Below, piece by piece: positions 43,247 through 54,679 of a stretch of DNA of 64,000 bases. The notes beneath the pieces were generated by a model. It saw only the letters and a program-made list of their open reading frames with translations, made no database searches and had not been told where the DNA came from. Position 1 is the stretch's first letter. The number at the start of each line of letters is the position of its first letter. Origin of the DNA: Candidatus Nanosynbacter sp. HMT-352 (GTDB taxonomy: Bacteria; Patescibacteriota; Saccharimonadia; Saccharimonadales; Saccharimonadaceae); assembly GCF_022819385.1 (NCBI RefSeq), contig NZ_CP089290.1:372001-436000 (forward strand), read 5' to 3'. The position numbers were made by a program, and so were the translations under genes.

Positions 43247-44905
43247 ATGATAGCCGACATTCACATTACTGAAAAAAGTTTTGGCGATAAGACGTTGATG
43301 AAAGACGTCAAGTTTAGTGTGGACGACGGCGAGAAAGTCGGTGTGGTTGGACGCAACGGCGTCGGTAAGTCGACGCTGTTTGGAATATTGAGCGGAAAAG
43401 ACACTGATTATACTGGCGAGGTTGTTTTTCGGCGCGGCATTACGGTTGCAACTACCGCCCAGGAGCATCACGGTTTGGGTGAGCAAACGGTCATGGTGTA
43501 CATTCTTAGTGGACTTCCGGAATATCCTGAATTAAAGAAAATTATCGATGAATATCCACTAACCATGGGCGACAATATGCGAAAAATTGAGGAATATACG
43601 CAAGCTTTGGAGCGATTTGACCAAAAAGGATTTTATCAAGTTGAAGAGAAAATTGATCGCGAGTTGATAAATTTTCAGCTTGCAGGTTTTGGTGATCGGA
43701 AGATTTCTTCCCTGTCTGGCGGTCAAAAAAGACTGGTGGAAATTGTTAAAATTATGCACTCAGAGGCGCATTTGGCGCTGATTGACGAGCCGACCAACCA
43801 CATGGATTATGTGGCGAAACAGCAGTTTATTGACTGGATGAATTCTCAGCCACATCAAGCGATGCTAATCATTACGCATGATCGCGATGTGCTTGGGCAA
43901 GTTGATCGAATAGTTGAGATTAAGGACGGTCAAGCCGTGAGCTATCGTGGAAATTACGACGCGTATTTGAAGCAGAACGCGCAAGCCACGACGGCTGGAA
44001 TGAATAATTTTGAGCAGATTGAGAAGCGAATTGTTAACCTGAAACAAAAAGTTTTGGACTATCAAAGGCTTAAGGAAAAGTCGCGAAATCCCGGCACGAT
44101 TCAGAAATTTAAGCGGCTAGAGAACGAGGCGCGAGCGGAGCTGGCGGAATTGTCAGAAATGGAAAAGCCGACGTTTTGGATTGATAAGGAATCTGCTAGT
44201 CAATTGGATTATAAATCCGCCGAGCGTTACGGAAAATTCAAGTCGCGTAATATTCGCCTGAGTATGAAAGATGCTTCCAGTCGCAGTCAACACGTGTTGG
44301 TTCGAGCGGAAAATGTGGCGGTTGGGATTGGTGAGTGGATATTGTTTGAGGACGTGAATATTGATTTGCGCGAAGGTGAAGCGATTGAAATTAGAGGTCG
44401 CAATGGCGCTGGTAAGACCACGTTGATTCGGATGATTCTGGCGTCGGGCAAGAGTTTTGATGGCGGTCCTGTTCTTTATTCTGGCGATATTTTCCTTGAT
44501 CCGCAGGTTCGAATTGGCGTTTATGAGCAAGAAATTGACGAGCGATATCTGTCTGATCCGCTAGAAAAAGCGATTGAAAAATTGTATATGAGTCGCGATT
44601 TGTCGATTTCTGATACGAAAATTCGGCAACTTTTGGCTGACTATTTGTTCACGGACGCTGATCGGATGACGCCGCTGGCTCGCTTGTCTGGCGGTCAAAA
44701 GGCGCGTTTTCAGATTATTGCTATGCTGGCGAATGACCCACAACTGCTGATTTTAGACGAGCCGACGAATCACTTAGACCTGCCGAGTATTGAAGAATTG
44801 GAAACGGCGTTGGCCAAATATTCCGGCGCGATTCTTTACGTCAGCCACGATAATTATTTCCGCGAAAAACTTGGCGGAAAAGTTGTGCAAATTGGCGCAG
44901 AATAA
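43247..44905 (+). CDS. ABC-F family ATPase (translation factor-like)
   Basis: A 552-aa protein with two ABC domains and no membrane helices: Walker A GRNGVGKST and GRNGAGKTT, signatures SLSGGQK and RLSGGQKA, and a linker rich in charged residues between (PtIM-like). ABC-F proteins bind the ribosomal E site or protect against antibiotics. The start at 43247 (MIADIHITEKSFG) is preferred to 43205 since TACAAT (43232-43237) ends 9 bases before it and similarity begins there. Confidence 0.9.
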   Translation: MIADIHITEKSFGDKTLMKDVKFSVDDGEKVGVVGRNGVGKSTLFGILSGKDTDYTGEVVFRRGITVATTAQEHHGLGEQTVMVYILSGLPEYPELKKIIDEYPLTMGDNMRKIEEYTQALERFDQKGFYQVEEKIDRELINFQLAGFGDRKISSLSGGQKRLVEIVKIMHSEAHLALIDEPTNHMDYVAKQQFIDWMNSQPHQAMLIITHDRDVLGQVDRIVEIKDGQAVSYRGNYDAYLKQNAQATTAGMNNFEQIEKRIVNLKQKVLDYQRLKEKSRNPGTIQKFKRLENEARAELAELSEMEKPTFWIDKESASQLDYKSAERYGKFKSRNIRLSMKDASSRSQHVLVRAENVAVGIGEWILFEDVNIDLREGEAIEIRGRNGAGKTTLIRMILASGKSFDGGPVLYSGDIFLDPQVRIGVYEQEIDERYLSDPLEKAIEKLYMSRDLSISDTKIRQLLADYLFTDADRMTPLARLSGGQKARFQIIAMLANDPQLLILDEPTNHLDLPSIEELETALAKYSGAILYVSHDNYFREKLGGKVVQIGAE

Positions 44906-44907
44906 AA

Positions 44908-44934
44908 ATTTTCCGCCAGAATTTGACGGAAAAT
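44908..44934. terminator. Bidirectional terminator between ABC-F and glutaredoxin genes
   Basis: ATTTTCCG (44908-44915) pairs with CGGAAAAT (44927-44934) in a short hairpin between two converging genes. Confidence 0.6.
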
Positions 44935-44955
44935 CTTGAATCGTTCTTAAGAAAA

Positions 44956-45243
44956 TTAGTCAGACAATAAGCCGTTTTTTCGTAGCAAATCTTGTAGTTT
45001 CGGTCGATCAAAACCAAGCACTAATTCTCCGTTAATATCCGTTACCGGCACGCCTTGGAAATTGCCACCGTTTTTATTTAGTAGCTCCTCTTTTGCGCCA
45101 GGATCAGCCTCGATATCTTTGGAAACAAAGTCAATTCCCAGCTTCTTCAGCCATTCCATTTCCGTGTGGCAAAACGCGCACCAGCTAGTGTTGTACACGA
45201 CAACTTTTGTGTCTTGATGGTTGTTCGTTGTGTCTTCGCTCAT
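44956..45243 (-). CDS. Glutaredoxin-family protein
   Basis: A 95-aa thioredoxin-fold protein with active-site C22-AF-C25 (SWCAFC), the cis-proline segment GVPVTDI and a C-terminal DRPKLQDLL helix. It may reduce protein disulfides or act as a NrdH-like redoxin. Neighbour upstream is a small cysteine-pair protein on the same strand. Confidence 0.85.
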   Translation of the reverse strand: MSEDTTNNHQDTKVVVYNTSWCAFCHTEMEWLKKLGIDFVSKDIEADPGAKEELLNKNGGNFQGVPVTDINGELVLGFDRPKLQDLLRKNGLLSD

Positions 45244-45291
45244 ATATTCCCCTATTTAATAACATTTCCAATTATAGCATAACGGTTACGT

Positions 45292-45516
45292 CTATTTAGA
45301 ATTCTTCGACGTCAAATGCCAATTTTTGCACCATTCGCAGTGATATATATCAATCGACAAATTCGGGTTTGCTAATTCTTGGATTTCTGCTGCTTGGCGG
45401 GCTTTTATCTCTGTTGAGAAGCGACGTTTCTTCTGGCAATTAGCCAACCCTGAAATTGACATCAATGATGTTTTTGGGGCTTTTTGACTATTTTTTGAAT
45501 AATTTCGCCGTGGCAT
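45292..45516 (-). CDS. Small putative zinc-ribbon protein
   Basis: A 74-aa basic protein. One Cys (LANCQKKRRFST) and a C-EW-C pair followed by NWHLTS give a Cys/His set that could hold zinc; the pattern KRRF-T--EA--A...YHCEWCKNWHLTS is like small phage and host zinc-ribbon proteins. TATACT ends 10 bases before the ATG. Its function is unknown. Divergent from the ATP synthase operon. Confidence 0.6.
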   Translation of the reverse strand: MPRRNYSKNSQKAPKTSLMSISGLANCQKKRRFSTEIKARQAAEIQELANPNLSIDIYHCEWCKNWHLTSKNSK

Positions 45517-45541
45517 CTTGCAAAATAGTATAACAGATTGA

Positions 45542-45547
45542 TATAGT
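45542..45547 (+). promoter_or_regulatory. -10 box of the ATP synthase operon
   Basis: TATAGT ending 8 bases before the first ATG of the operon, predicting a leaderless first gene. Confidence 0.5.
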
Positions 45548-45555
45548 GGAAAGTA

Positions 45556-45816
45556 ATGGTAAAAGAAACTGACATTTCGGCTAATGATACAGGCAATTCT
45601 GGTGCGATGATGATTTTGGCAAGGACGATGATTGGTACAATGTGGCGAATGTTTTTGCCAACAATTGGCTTGACTTTGTTGGGGTTGTGGCTGGATAATG
45701 TCAGCGGAATGAAGATGAGATGGTTACTTGCTGGAATTATTTCTGGCGCGATTATCTCAGTGACTCTCGTAGCTTTGCAAATTGCTAAAATTAAACAGCA
45801 GGAGTTGAAGAAATGA
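45556..45816 (+). CDS. AtpZ/AtpI-like small membrane protein
   Basis: An 86-aa protein with two helices (about 27-47 and 55-77), standing first in the ATP synthase operon in the place of atpI/atpZ. In other bacteria these assist c-ring assembly or conduct Mg2+/Ca2+. No Shine-Dalgarno; TATAGT ends 8 bases upstream. Its last codons overlap the atpB start (ATGA). Confidence 0.75.
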   Translation: MVKETDISANDTGNSGAMMILARTMIGTMWRMFLPTIGLTLLGLWLDNVSGMKMRWLLAGIISGAIISVTLVALQIAKIKQQELKK

Positions 45817-46649
45817 TTAATTATATGGCAAGTGCTGGTCCGCATATTTCAGTAAAGGTTGACGAAGTTTTCAATGTTGCTGGCATATCTATTACGAATT
45901 CACACTTGATGGGATTCTTGGGATTGATCGTACTAGTGTGGGCAATGTTCCGTACTCGTGCGGCAGTTTTAGGTAAAAAGAAACATAATTTTATCACAAG
46001 GCTAATTCAGTGGACGTTCGACGGACTTTATAATACGGTTTGCCAAGTTATTCCAGACCAAAAATGGGCGCATAAAGTTGCTCCGCTTTGTATTACGTTG
46101 TTTTTCTTTATCGTTGCGCAGTACTGGCTGGGGCTTTTGCCGATCGTTGGTCCAATCACAATTGGCGAGCATCACACTCCTCTGTTTCGCGGTGGCGTGG
46201 CAGATCTTAATATGACTTTCGGTTTGGCAATTGTAACGATTGTCGCGGCTCAGATTTATGCATTTAAGTATTTGGGTTTTAAGGGCAATTTGGGGCGATA
46301 TTTTGTTAACCCACTGCGTGATCCTATTATGTCATTTGTCGGAATTTTAGAGCTGGTGGCAGAGTTTTCGCGAATGTTGGGGCTGAGTTTCCGTTTGTTT
46401 GGTAATGTTTTGGCTGGCGAAATTCTCTTGGCAATTATCGCTTATATGACGAAGTTTTTGTCGCCCGTAGCTCTGCAGCCGTTCTATTTCTTTGAGTTGT
46501 TTATAGGCGGTATTCAGGCGTATATTTTCTTTATGTTGTCAACTGTGTTTATTTCCCTGGGGCTGGCTCACCATGATTCACACGAGCCAATTGATGAAGT
46601 TCACTCCTCTGCTGAAACTAATAAATTAGCGACATCAGAGAGTGATTAA
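45813..46649 (+). CDS. atpB: ATP synthase Fo subunit a
   Basis: A 278-aa membrane subunit forming the proton half-channels. Five to six helices; the essential Arg lies in the fourth-helix block LSFRLFGNVLAGEILL, and the C-terminal helix has FELFIGGIQAYIFFMLS. GGAGTTGAAG precedes the ATG. A His-rich C-terminal tail (HHDSHEP) is present. It overlaps the preceding gene by 4 bases. Confidence 0.95.
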   Translation: MINYMASAGPHISVKVDEVFNVAGISITNSHLMGFLGLIVLVWAMFRTRAAVLGKKKHNFITRLIQWTFDGLYNTVCQVIPDQKWAHKVAPLCITLFFFIVAQYWLGLLPIVGPITIGEHHTPLFRGGVADLNMTFGLAIVTIVAAQIYAFKYLGFKGNLGRYFVNPLRDPIMSFVGILELVAEFSRMLGLSFRLFGNVLAGEILLAIIAYMTKFLSPVALQPFYFFELFIGGIQAYIFFMLSTVFISLGLAHHDSHEPIDEVHSSAETNKLATSESD

Positions 46650-46685
46650 ATTAGGTAATAATTAATTAAAAGGAGAATATTAACC

Positions 46686-46898
46686 ATGGAAGCATTATCA
46701 TTCACACTTACCTACGCAATCCCAGCTGCATTTGCTGCAATCGGTGCCGCAATCGTTGGCGCAGCAGCTATGAACGCCGCTGGTCGTAACCCAGAAAAAA
46801 TCAACGACCTACGCACAATGATGATTTTGGGTATTTCATTCATCGACGCTATTGCTATTATCGGTTTCGTCGCAGCAATCGTCGGCAAAGTTATGTAG
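46686..46898 (+). CDS. atpE: ATP synthase Fo subunit c
   Basis: A 70-aa hairpin of two helices with a GRNPE polar loop. The ion-binding carboxylate is Asp in GISFIDAIAIIGF rather than the Glu common elsewhere, and no Na+-type Gln/Ser-Thr set is seen, so proton use is likely. Preceded by AAAGGAG. Codons are more GC-rich and biased than neighbours, typical of a highly expressed gene. Confidence 0.95.
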   Translation: MEALSFTLTYAIPAAFAAIGAAIVGAAAMNAAGRNPEKINDLRTMMILGISFIDAIAIIGFVAAIVGKVM

Positions 46899-46913
46899 TT
46901 TTCGGAGTAAATT

Positions 46914-47456
46914 GTGGAGAAAATATTAACACAATTTGCCAATTCTGGCGCATCGGAAAAAGCTGGTTTGTTTGATTCGCTAGGTATTGATTGGGCGCTG
47001 TTGGCGTTTCAGACGGTAGCATTTTTAATCTTGCTATTTGTTCTTCGCAAGTTTGTCTATCCGCCAATGATGGAAATGCTCGTCAAGCGAGAAAAAGACC
47101 TGAAGGCGGCTGACGCGGCGGCAAAATCTGCCAAGGAAAATGCCGACCGAGCTGAAGAAATGACCGCCGAAATGATGCGAAAAGCGCGAGCGCAAGCTAG
47201 CGACATCGTGGCGTCTGCTCGAGAAGAAGCGACCGAAGTCGTTGAAGAAGCGGCTAAAAAAGCGACTGCCAAATCTGAAGCTTTGATTAAAGAAGCGCAT
47301 AATACGATTGCTCAAGAAATTGAAAACGCTAAGAAAGATCTGCACAATTCGACATTAGAGTTGGTGGCTGAAGCGACTGGCAAGGTTTTGGGCGAGAAAA
47401 TTGATGCGAAGAAAGATACAAAGCTGATTTCGGAAGCGCTTGAGGAGGCTGAATAG
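46914..47456 (+). CDS. atpF: ATP synthase subunit b
   Basis: A 180-aa stator subunit with one helix (about 27-47, WALLAFQTVAFLILLFVLRKFVY) and a long Ala/Glu/Lys coiled coil. Start is GTG at 46914 with GGAG ahead. The next gene starts directly after its stop. Confidence 0.92.
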   Translation: MEKILTQFANSGASEKAGLFDSLGIDWALLAFQTVAFLILLFVLRKFVYPPMMEMLVKREKDLKAADAAAKSAKENADRAEEMTAEMMRKARAQASDIVASAREEATEVVEEAAKKATAKSEALIKEAHNTIAQEIENAKKDLHNSTLELVAEATGKVLGEKIDAKKDTKLISEALEEAE

Positions 47457-47855
47457 ATGAGATTAGTGTCCAGGAGAAAGTTGGCAAAGTACGCAGCTGA
47501 ACAAATTTTAGCTGGCAATGACGCGGTGTTGGAAGAAATTGCTGGTCTTTTGATTTACGAAAAGCACGAACGTGAAGTTGATTTGTTGGTGCGAGATATT
47601 GAGGCAGAATTGGCTGAGAACGGTGAGATTGTGGCGTCGGTCGAGAGTGCGAGAGCGCTTGATGACAGCACAAGGCGTAAAATAGAGCAATTTCTGGCGA
47701 CTGCGGCGAGCGGTAAAAATAGCAAGCCAAAAGTGTCGCTAAGAGAATCAATTGACCCGACGTTGATTGGCGGATTTAAGCTACAGACGCCGACCGCAAC
47801 ACTGGACGCAACTGTTTCGAAGAAGTTAAACGACTTGCGGGCGAAGAAAATCTAG
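47457..47855 (+). CDS. atpH: ATP synthase subunit delta (short)
   Basis: A 132-aa stator protein. The C-terminal part [30 protein letters not shown] matches the conserved end of delta, but the N-terminal helical domain is only about 60 residues, some 45 short of the usual 175-180 aa protein. Gene order (between atpF and atpA) and the C-terminal motif give the identity. GGAGG stands in the end of atpF. Confidence 0.85.
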   Translation: MRLVSRRKLAKYAAEQILAGNDAVLEEIAGLLIYEKHEREVDLLVRDIEAELAENGEIVASVESARALDDSTRRKIEQFLATAASGKNSKPKVSLRESIDPTLIGGFKLQTPTATLDATVSKKLNDLRAKKI

Positions 47856-47863
47856 GAGGAAAA

Positions 47864-49390
47864 ATGAGCAAGATTGATGTGACAGAATTAGCCAAAAGCC
47901 TGCGGGAAAAAATCGCGCAGCTGGAGGCGACAGAAGGTTTAGAAGATACTGGCGTGGTTATTCGCGTTGGTGATGGCGTGGCTTGGGTGCATGGTCTAAG
48001 TAGCGCTGGCTATAGTGAAGTGCTGGAAATTGAAACTGACGGCGATACGGTTGAGGCGTTTGCCCTGAACTTGATGGAAGATGAAATTGGCGCGGTGATT
48101 CTTGGCGGTGAAGATAAAGTTAAGGCTGGTGCCAGCGTTCGCCGCAAAGGTTCGGTGCTAGACGTTCCTGTCGGCGAAGAATTATTAGGTCGAGTGGTCG
48201 ATCCGCTAGGTCGACCTCTTGACGATGGTCCAGCGATTAAAACGAAGAAACGTGGTTTAATTGAGCGTCCTGCTATTGGTGTGATGGGCCGTAAGTCGGT
48301 TCACGAACCTCTGATGACTGGTATTATGTCGATTGACGCGATGTTCCCGATCGGTCGTGGTCAGCGTGAGCTTATCATTGGTGACCGCCAGACTGGTAAG
48401 ACGGCAATTGCTATCGATACGATGATCAACCAGGCTCGTCAAAAAACTGGCGTGGTGAACGTTTATGTGGCGATTGGTCAGAAATTATCGAAGATCGCTC
48501 GATTGGTCGACCGACTGAAAGAAGAAGGTGTGATGGATCAAACGATCATCGTCGCAACCAGCCCGTCCGATGCTGCCTCCCTGCTTTATTTGGCGCCTTA
48601 CGCTGGTACTGCCATGGGAGAATACTTCCGAGATAACGGCGGTCACGCATTGATGATTTATGACGATTTGACCAAGCATGCAGTGGCTTACCGACAGATG
48701 TCACTATTGTTGCGCCGTCCACCAGGACGTGAAGCTTATCCAGGTGATGTCTTCTATTTACATTCACGACTATTGGAGCGTTCGGCTAAATTGTCTGATG
48801 AACTTGGCGCGGGAAGTTTGACGGCTCTGCCAATTATTGAAACGCAGGCTGGCGACATTTCCGCTTACATTCCGACCAACGTGATTTCTATTACCGACGG
48901 TCAGATTTTCCTGGAAACCGACTTGTTCTATCAAGGCATTCGCCCAGCCATCTCAGCCGGTCTATCAGTTTCTCGTGTTGGTGGCGCAGCTCAGACGAAA
49001 GCCGTTAAATCTGTCGGCGGAAACTTGAAGCTTGGTCTTTCTCAGTTCCGCGAATTGGCGTCATTTGCTCAATTTGGCTCAGACCTTGACGACGCAACAA
49101 AGGCTCAAATTGACCGCGGTCAGCGACTCACTGAACTTCTGAAGCAGCCACAATATCAACCAATGAGCGTTTGGGAGCAATTTGTCAGTATTCACGCGGT
49201 GACTGGCGGTATGTTTGACGAAGTTCCAGTTTCTAAGATTAAGGATGCGCAGTCTGCCCTATTGACTTATCTCTGGAAAAACTCTAAAGATGCTATGCGT
49301 GAACTAAACAAGGGCGACAAGCCTTCGGATGAGCAATTGAAATTGATTGACGAAGCTACGAAAGAAATAGCGAAAGGATTTGAGGAGTAA
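47864..49390 (+). CDS. atpA: ATP synthase subunit alpha
   Basis: A 508-aa subunit with Walker [11 protein letters not shown], the LLYLAPYAG and [25 protein letters not shown] motifs and the catalytic-site Arg. Length and order normal. AGGAGG 5-6 bases before the ATG. Confidence 0.97.
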   Translation: MSKIDVTELAKSLREKIAQLEATEGLEDTGVVIRVGDGVAWVHGLSSAGYSEVLEIETDGDTVEAFALNLMEDEIGAVILGGEDKVKAGASVRRKGSVLDVPVGEELLGRVVDPLGRPLDDGPAIKTKKRGLIERPAIGVMGRKSVHEPLMTGIMSIDAMFPIGRGQRELIIGDRQTGKTAIAIDTMINQARQKTGVVNVYVAIGQKLSKIARLVDRLKEEGVMDQTIIVATSPSDAASLLYLAPYAGTAMGEYFRDNGGHALMIYDDLTKHAVAYRQMSLLLRRPPGREAYPGDVFYLHSRLLERSAKLSDELGAGSLTALPIIETQAGDISAYIPTNVISITDGQIFLETDLFYQGIRPAISAGLSVSRVGGAAQTKAVKSVGGNLKLGLSQFRELASFAQFGSDLDDATKAQIDRGQRLTELLKQPQYQPMSVWEQFVSIHAVTGGMFDEVPVSKIKDAQSALLTYLWKNSKDAMRELNKGDKPSDEQLKLIDEATKEIAKGFEE

Positions 49391-49393
49391 TTC

Positions 49394-51723
<2,330 letters not shown>

Positions 51724-51725
51724 TC

Positions 51726-52151
51726 ATGAAATTGTCATTAGTCACACTTGTCGGTACTAAGGTTGACGAAGAAGTTTATTCGGTGTCAATTCCGACTACT
51801 GACGGCGAAATTTCCGTTTTCCCAAGCCATGAGCCGCTAGTGACGATTGCACGGGACGGCGTAATTACCGTGCGTCGACATAAAGAAGATTCCGATAATC
51901 AGTTGGAATATTTCGCAATCTCTGGTGGTGTGGTAAAAATTGACTATTCGTCGGTGCAAATTTTGGTTGATGAAGCTGATCACGGTGATGACATCATCGA
52001 GGCGGAAACTCAGAAGGCTCTGGAGCGTGCTATTAAGGCGCGTGATGAGGCTGGCGATCAAGTTGAGCGCGAGAAAGCCAAGCAGCTTATCGATCGTCAT
52101 ATGGTGCGCTTGAAGGTTGCTGATCTTCATAGACGTAAGCGACGACGCTAG
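51726..52151 (+). CDS. atpC: ATP synthase subunit epsilon
   Basis: A 141-aa rotor protein with the N-terminal beta sandwich (LVTLVGTKVDEEVYSVSIPTTDGEISVFPSHEPLVT) and C-terminal helices rich in charged residues that may inhibit hydrolysis. Last gene of the operon, 2 bases after atpD. Confidence 0.92.
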   Translation: MKLSLVTLVGTKVDEEVYSVSIPTTDGEISVFPSHEPLVTIARDGVITVRRHKEDSDNQLEYFAISGGVVKIDYSSVQILVDEADHGDDIIEAETQKALERAIKARDEAGDQVEREKAKQLIDRHMVRLKVADLHRRKRRR

Positions 52152-52166
52152 GATTTAATGTACGAC

Positions 52167-52202
52167 AATAAGATCTCCCGTTATCAGGAGGTCTTATTTT
52201 GT
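52167..52202 (+). terminator. Terminator of the ATP synthase operon
   Basis: A 12-base-pair stem, 52167-52178 with 52187-52198, loop CGTTATCA, followed by TTTTG. One G-T pair. Confidence 0.9.
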
Positions 52203-52239
52203 CTTTATAATCGCAATCCGGTGATATGGTGGCTACGAT

Positions 52240-53013
52240 CTAGTAGTCGGAGAGGAATGATTTTATAGAACCTATTCCTTTCCTATGTAGCAAGGATTCT
52301 TCTTGTTCTGAGACAATTTTATAAAGAGGCTGTATGAATAATTTTCTAAATTGGCGGCCCGTAATCCCTTGTTTTGCGAGATCTTCGTAATAAGTCTCCA
52401 TAGTTCTGTAGACCACGTCACCTTCATCCAGACTTCGAACCGATCTTTGGTCATCTATTAATAGTGCGCCCTTGTGGCTACGTATATGTTTAGTATCAAA
52501 TGTTGCACATATTAATCCGTAAGCGCCCAAAATTTCGGTTATTTCTACCAGTCCGCTGAGATATTCTTCTGCTTTTTCGTCTTCTGCTTTTCTGTCACTT
52601 GTGATACCAAATTTATCATAATAACTTGCAGTGTCAGGTGCGGAACTCCAAACAACGATGCTAGAACCCAACACTCCTAGTGCTTTAATGACGCGCACTC
52701 GAGATTGCTCTGAATTAAGTTTTGTTACCTCTTGTGATCTCTTTCTTATCTTATCTAGCCCATAAGGATCAAAGTAAGGATCGGAAGAGAAATCGACCTC
52801 TAACTGGTCACCATTGTTTGGCAATATTAGGATTCCAGGTGTTTTTGACTCATCGTCTTTTATCGTTTGTGTGTCATTCCGGATTACTATTCTTGATTCT
52901 GGAGTTAATTCTTCAGGTGTTTTATGAAACAAAGCTATAGTATTGCCTGTAGGAGTGTCTTCGTAGCCATTGTTCTCTGGCAGATATATCGCTTCAGTAG
53001 GTAAATCTAACAT
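52240..53013 (-). CDS. Hypothetical soluble protein
   Basis: A 257-aa acidic protein. Residues 1-100 are rich in Pro, Asn and Thr; a weakly hydrophobic patch (ALGVLGSSIVVWSSAP) lies near 112-127; the C-terminal half is alpha-helical. A Thr-Phe-Asp-x-Lys-His and DDQR---SLDEGDVVYRTMETYYEDL stretch is noted, but no family is recognised. It is downstream of dus on the same strand. Confidence 0.55.
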   Translation of the reverse strand: MLDLPTEAIYLPENNGYEDTPTGNTIALFHKTPEELTPESRIVIRNDTQTIKDDESKTPGILILPNNGDQLEVDFSSDPYFDPYGLDKIRKRSQEVTKLNSEQSRVRVIKALGVLGSSIVVWSSAPDTASYYDKFGITSDRKAEDEKAEEYLSGLVEITEILGAYGLICATFDTKHIRSHKGALLIDDQRSVRSLDEGDVVYRTMETYYEDLAKQGITGRQFRKLFIQPLYKIVSEQEESLLHRKGIGSIKSFLSDY

Positions 53014-53037
53014 TTATTATTTTTTATACCATAATAA

Positions 53038-53988
53038 CTATACTTTTTCAAGCAGTTGGCGGACTTCATCAGTCGTCGTGGTGTGCATCAATTTCTCCCG
53101 AAGTTCCTTTGCGCCGTCAAAATCGCGAATATAAATCTTGAAAAAACGTTTTAGAGTTTCAAAAGGTCGCCCTAAAGTCGGCTGATAAGAATCAAACAAA
53201 TCCAAGTGATAATTAAGGAGCGCTAACAGTTCTTCCTTGTGATTATCTGCGTCAGTTTTCGATTCGCGGAAGCAGAACGGATCACTGAAAACACCTCGCC
53301 CGATCATAATTCCATTCACGCCAGGATGTTTTCTGGCAATTTCCAGCCCATGTTCTCGGTCGCGAATGTCGCCGTTGATAGTCAGGAGCGTTTGCGGGGC
53401 AATTTCATCGCGCAACTTAACAATCTCGTCAATCAATTCATAATGCGCCGCAACTTTGCTCATCTCTTTTTTTGTACGCAGATGAATCGTCAAGTTCACG
53501 ATGTCTTGTTTGAGAATTGTCGTCAGCCACTCTCGCCATTCATCGACGTAAGTATATCCCAGCCGAGTTTTTACGCTAACAGGCAATCCAGATTTTTTGG
53601 CGGCGTCAATTGCAGCTATCGCTATGTCAGGTTGGCGGATCAGAGCCGCACCGCCGCTTTTAATCGCAGACTTGGCGGGACAACCCATATTGATATCAAT
53701 TCCGTTAAAACCAAGTTCCGCGCAGTGCTTCGCGAAAGCTTCCATATCCCCTGGCTCGCCACCCCAAATTTGCGCAATCAGTGGCTGCTCATCGTCGGTT
53801 TTAACTAGTCGCCCAGCTATGGCCTTATCGCCAGCATGCACCCAGCCGGTAGCATTTGCGAACTCGGTGAAAAATATATCTGGCGCGCCAGCCTGTTTCA
53901 CGACATGGCGAAACACGACGTCGGTGACGGCTTCCATTGGTGCCAAGATGAAAAATGGCTGCGGTAAATTATTCCAAAATGATGTCAT
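53038..53988 (-). CDS. dus: tRNA-dihydrouridine synthase
   Basis: A 316-aa FMN enzyme of TIM-barrel fold: LAPMEAVTD at the N-terminus, GIDINMGCPAK with the catalytic Cys, SVKTRLGY, and GVNGIMIGRGVFSDPF near the phosphate site. TAAAAT ends 7 bases before the ATG. Confidence 0.93.
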   Translation of the reverse strand: MTSFWNNLPQPFFILAPMEAVTDVVFRHVVKQAGAPDIFFTEFANATGWVHAGDKAIAGRLVKTDDEQPLIAQIWGGEPGDMEAFAKHCAELGFNGIDINMGCPAKSAIKSGGAALIRQPDIAIAAIDAAKKSGLPVSVKTRLGYTYVDEWREWLTTILKQDIVNLTIHLRTKKEMSKVAAHYELIDEIVKLRDEIAPQTLLTINGDIRDREHGLEIARKHPGVNGIMIGRGVFSDPFCFRESKTDADNHKEELLALLNYHLDLFDSYQPTLGRPFETLKRFFKIYIRDFDGAKELREKLMHTTTTDEVRQLLEKV

Positions 53989-54018
53989 CTCTGTTATTTT
54001 ATCACAAAAAAGGAAAAA

Positions 54019-54042
54019 CCCTATCTCACCATTGAGATAGGG
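54019..54042 (-). terminator. Terminator at the left end of the 54-kb RNA-like region
   Basis: CCCTATCTC (54019-54027) pairs with GAGATAGGG (54034-54042). On the minus strand it is followed by TTTTTCC-TTTTTT, so it ends minus-strand transcription coming from 54.8 kb before the dus promoter. Confidence 0.8.
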
Positions 54043-54244
54043 GATGGCGGGCTCAAGCGGTTCTGCTCGGAGTAATTCTCAACGTCGAGAAAAACTGCCA
54101 CGAGTGAATCTCGCGAACCCGTAAGATTGGGAAACATCAATACTTCCACGTGCCGGCTCACGTTGCTAGACGTCATTGTCTAGCGGGGAGTATTGATGAA
54201 CCTGAACGCCGCTAGGCGCTTGCGGCGTTGTGTCTCAGGTTTTT
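54043..54244 (+). ncRNA. Candidate structured RNA ending in a plus-strand terminator
   Basis: About 200 bases between the terminator at 54019-54042 and a second one. CATCAATACT pairs with AGTATTGATG around 54136-54197, enclosing a GCTAGAC/GTCTAGC hairpin. The 3' end at 54199-54244 is a composite stem AACCTGA-ACGCCGC/GCGGCGT-TCAGGTT followed by five T residues on the plus strand. No promoter of good quality is seen upstream, so direction is not certain. Size is like 6S RNA but no known family pattern was recognised. Confidence 0.4.
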
Positions 54245-54255
54245 CGATTGCCGGA

Positions 54256-54342
54256 TGGCGGACATGGAGGGAGTCGAACCCACTTATCAACCGCTACTCC
54301 ATTTTCACAACAAAGCGGCGGGATTTTTCCAGAATCATGTCC
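54256..54342 (-). tRNA. tRNA-like element (degenerate tRNA-Ser or tmRNA 3' end)
   Basis: On the minus strand CATGTCC-G-CCA at 54266-54256 follows a TTCGACT T loop with a GTGGG/CCCTC stem (one mismatch), exactly as in a tRNA or tmRNA 3' end. GGACATG at 54342-54336 is a perfect 7-base partner for the acceptor. The 87-base span, G at the discriminator, a 13-base variable region and a possible TGA anticodon in a T-G-rich stem all point to serine tRNA, but the D arm is poor and the conserved T8 and T33 are missing. It may be a decayed tRNA-Ser or part of a larger RNA. Confidence 0.35.
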
Positions 54343-54460
54343 TTTGATTCTTTTCCGGATTACCGGTCGGCGAATCAAGCCGAGGGCGGACAGACGCCCT
54401 CTGCTGACGCGGAGTCAGCGGTTTCGGGGTCGCACAAGCCCCGACTGCCAAAGAAAAAGA

Positions 54461-54637
54461 CTACCAGTGGAGCTTCCTGGGACGGTCGCTCTGACCGGTG
54501 GCTGCGTTTTCCGCGGCCTGCTTGTCCAGAACCGTCGCGTACAGACGGTCCAGAGTGGACTTTTCGGCGCCGTTTCTGACAGCGGACTCGTAGTCCTGCT
54601 GCGCGCGGCGGCGTGCGTCAGTTTGGTTTCCAGCCAA
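54461..54637 (-). CDS. Possible small GC-rich gene (TTG start)
   Basis: A 58-codon frame reading LAGNQTDARRRAQQDYESAV... to RPRKLHW. A Shine-Dalgarno-like GAGGGGGTGA lies 7 bases before the TTG. The product would be a charged amphipathic helix and third codon positions are mostly G or C, as in the 58263 gene. Against it, the same bases form several perfect hairpins (for example GGACT-ACG-AGTCC), as expected for an RNA gene, and the start codon is weak. Confidence 0.35.
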   Translation of the reverse strand: MAGNQTDARRRAQQDYESAVRNGAEKSTLDRLYATVLDKQAAENAATGQSDRPRKLHW

Positions 54638-54679
54638 GGGTTTTCACCCCCTCTCCGCCGCGGTTGCGGCGATAGAAAA

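Noticed and set aside
45462..45845. 127-aa minus-strand frame over the start of the ATP synthase operon
   Set aside because: It is antisense to the AtpZ/I-like gene, which has conserved position and hydrophobic pattern.
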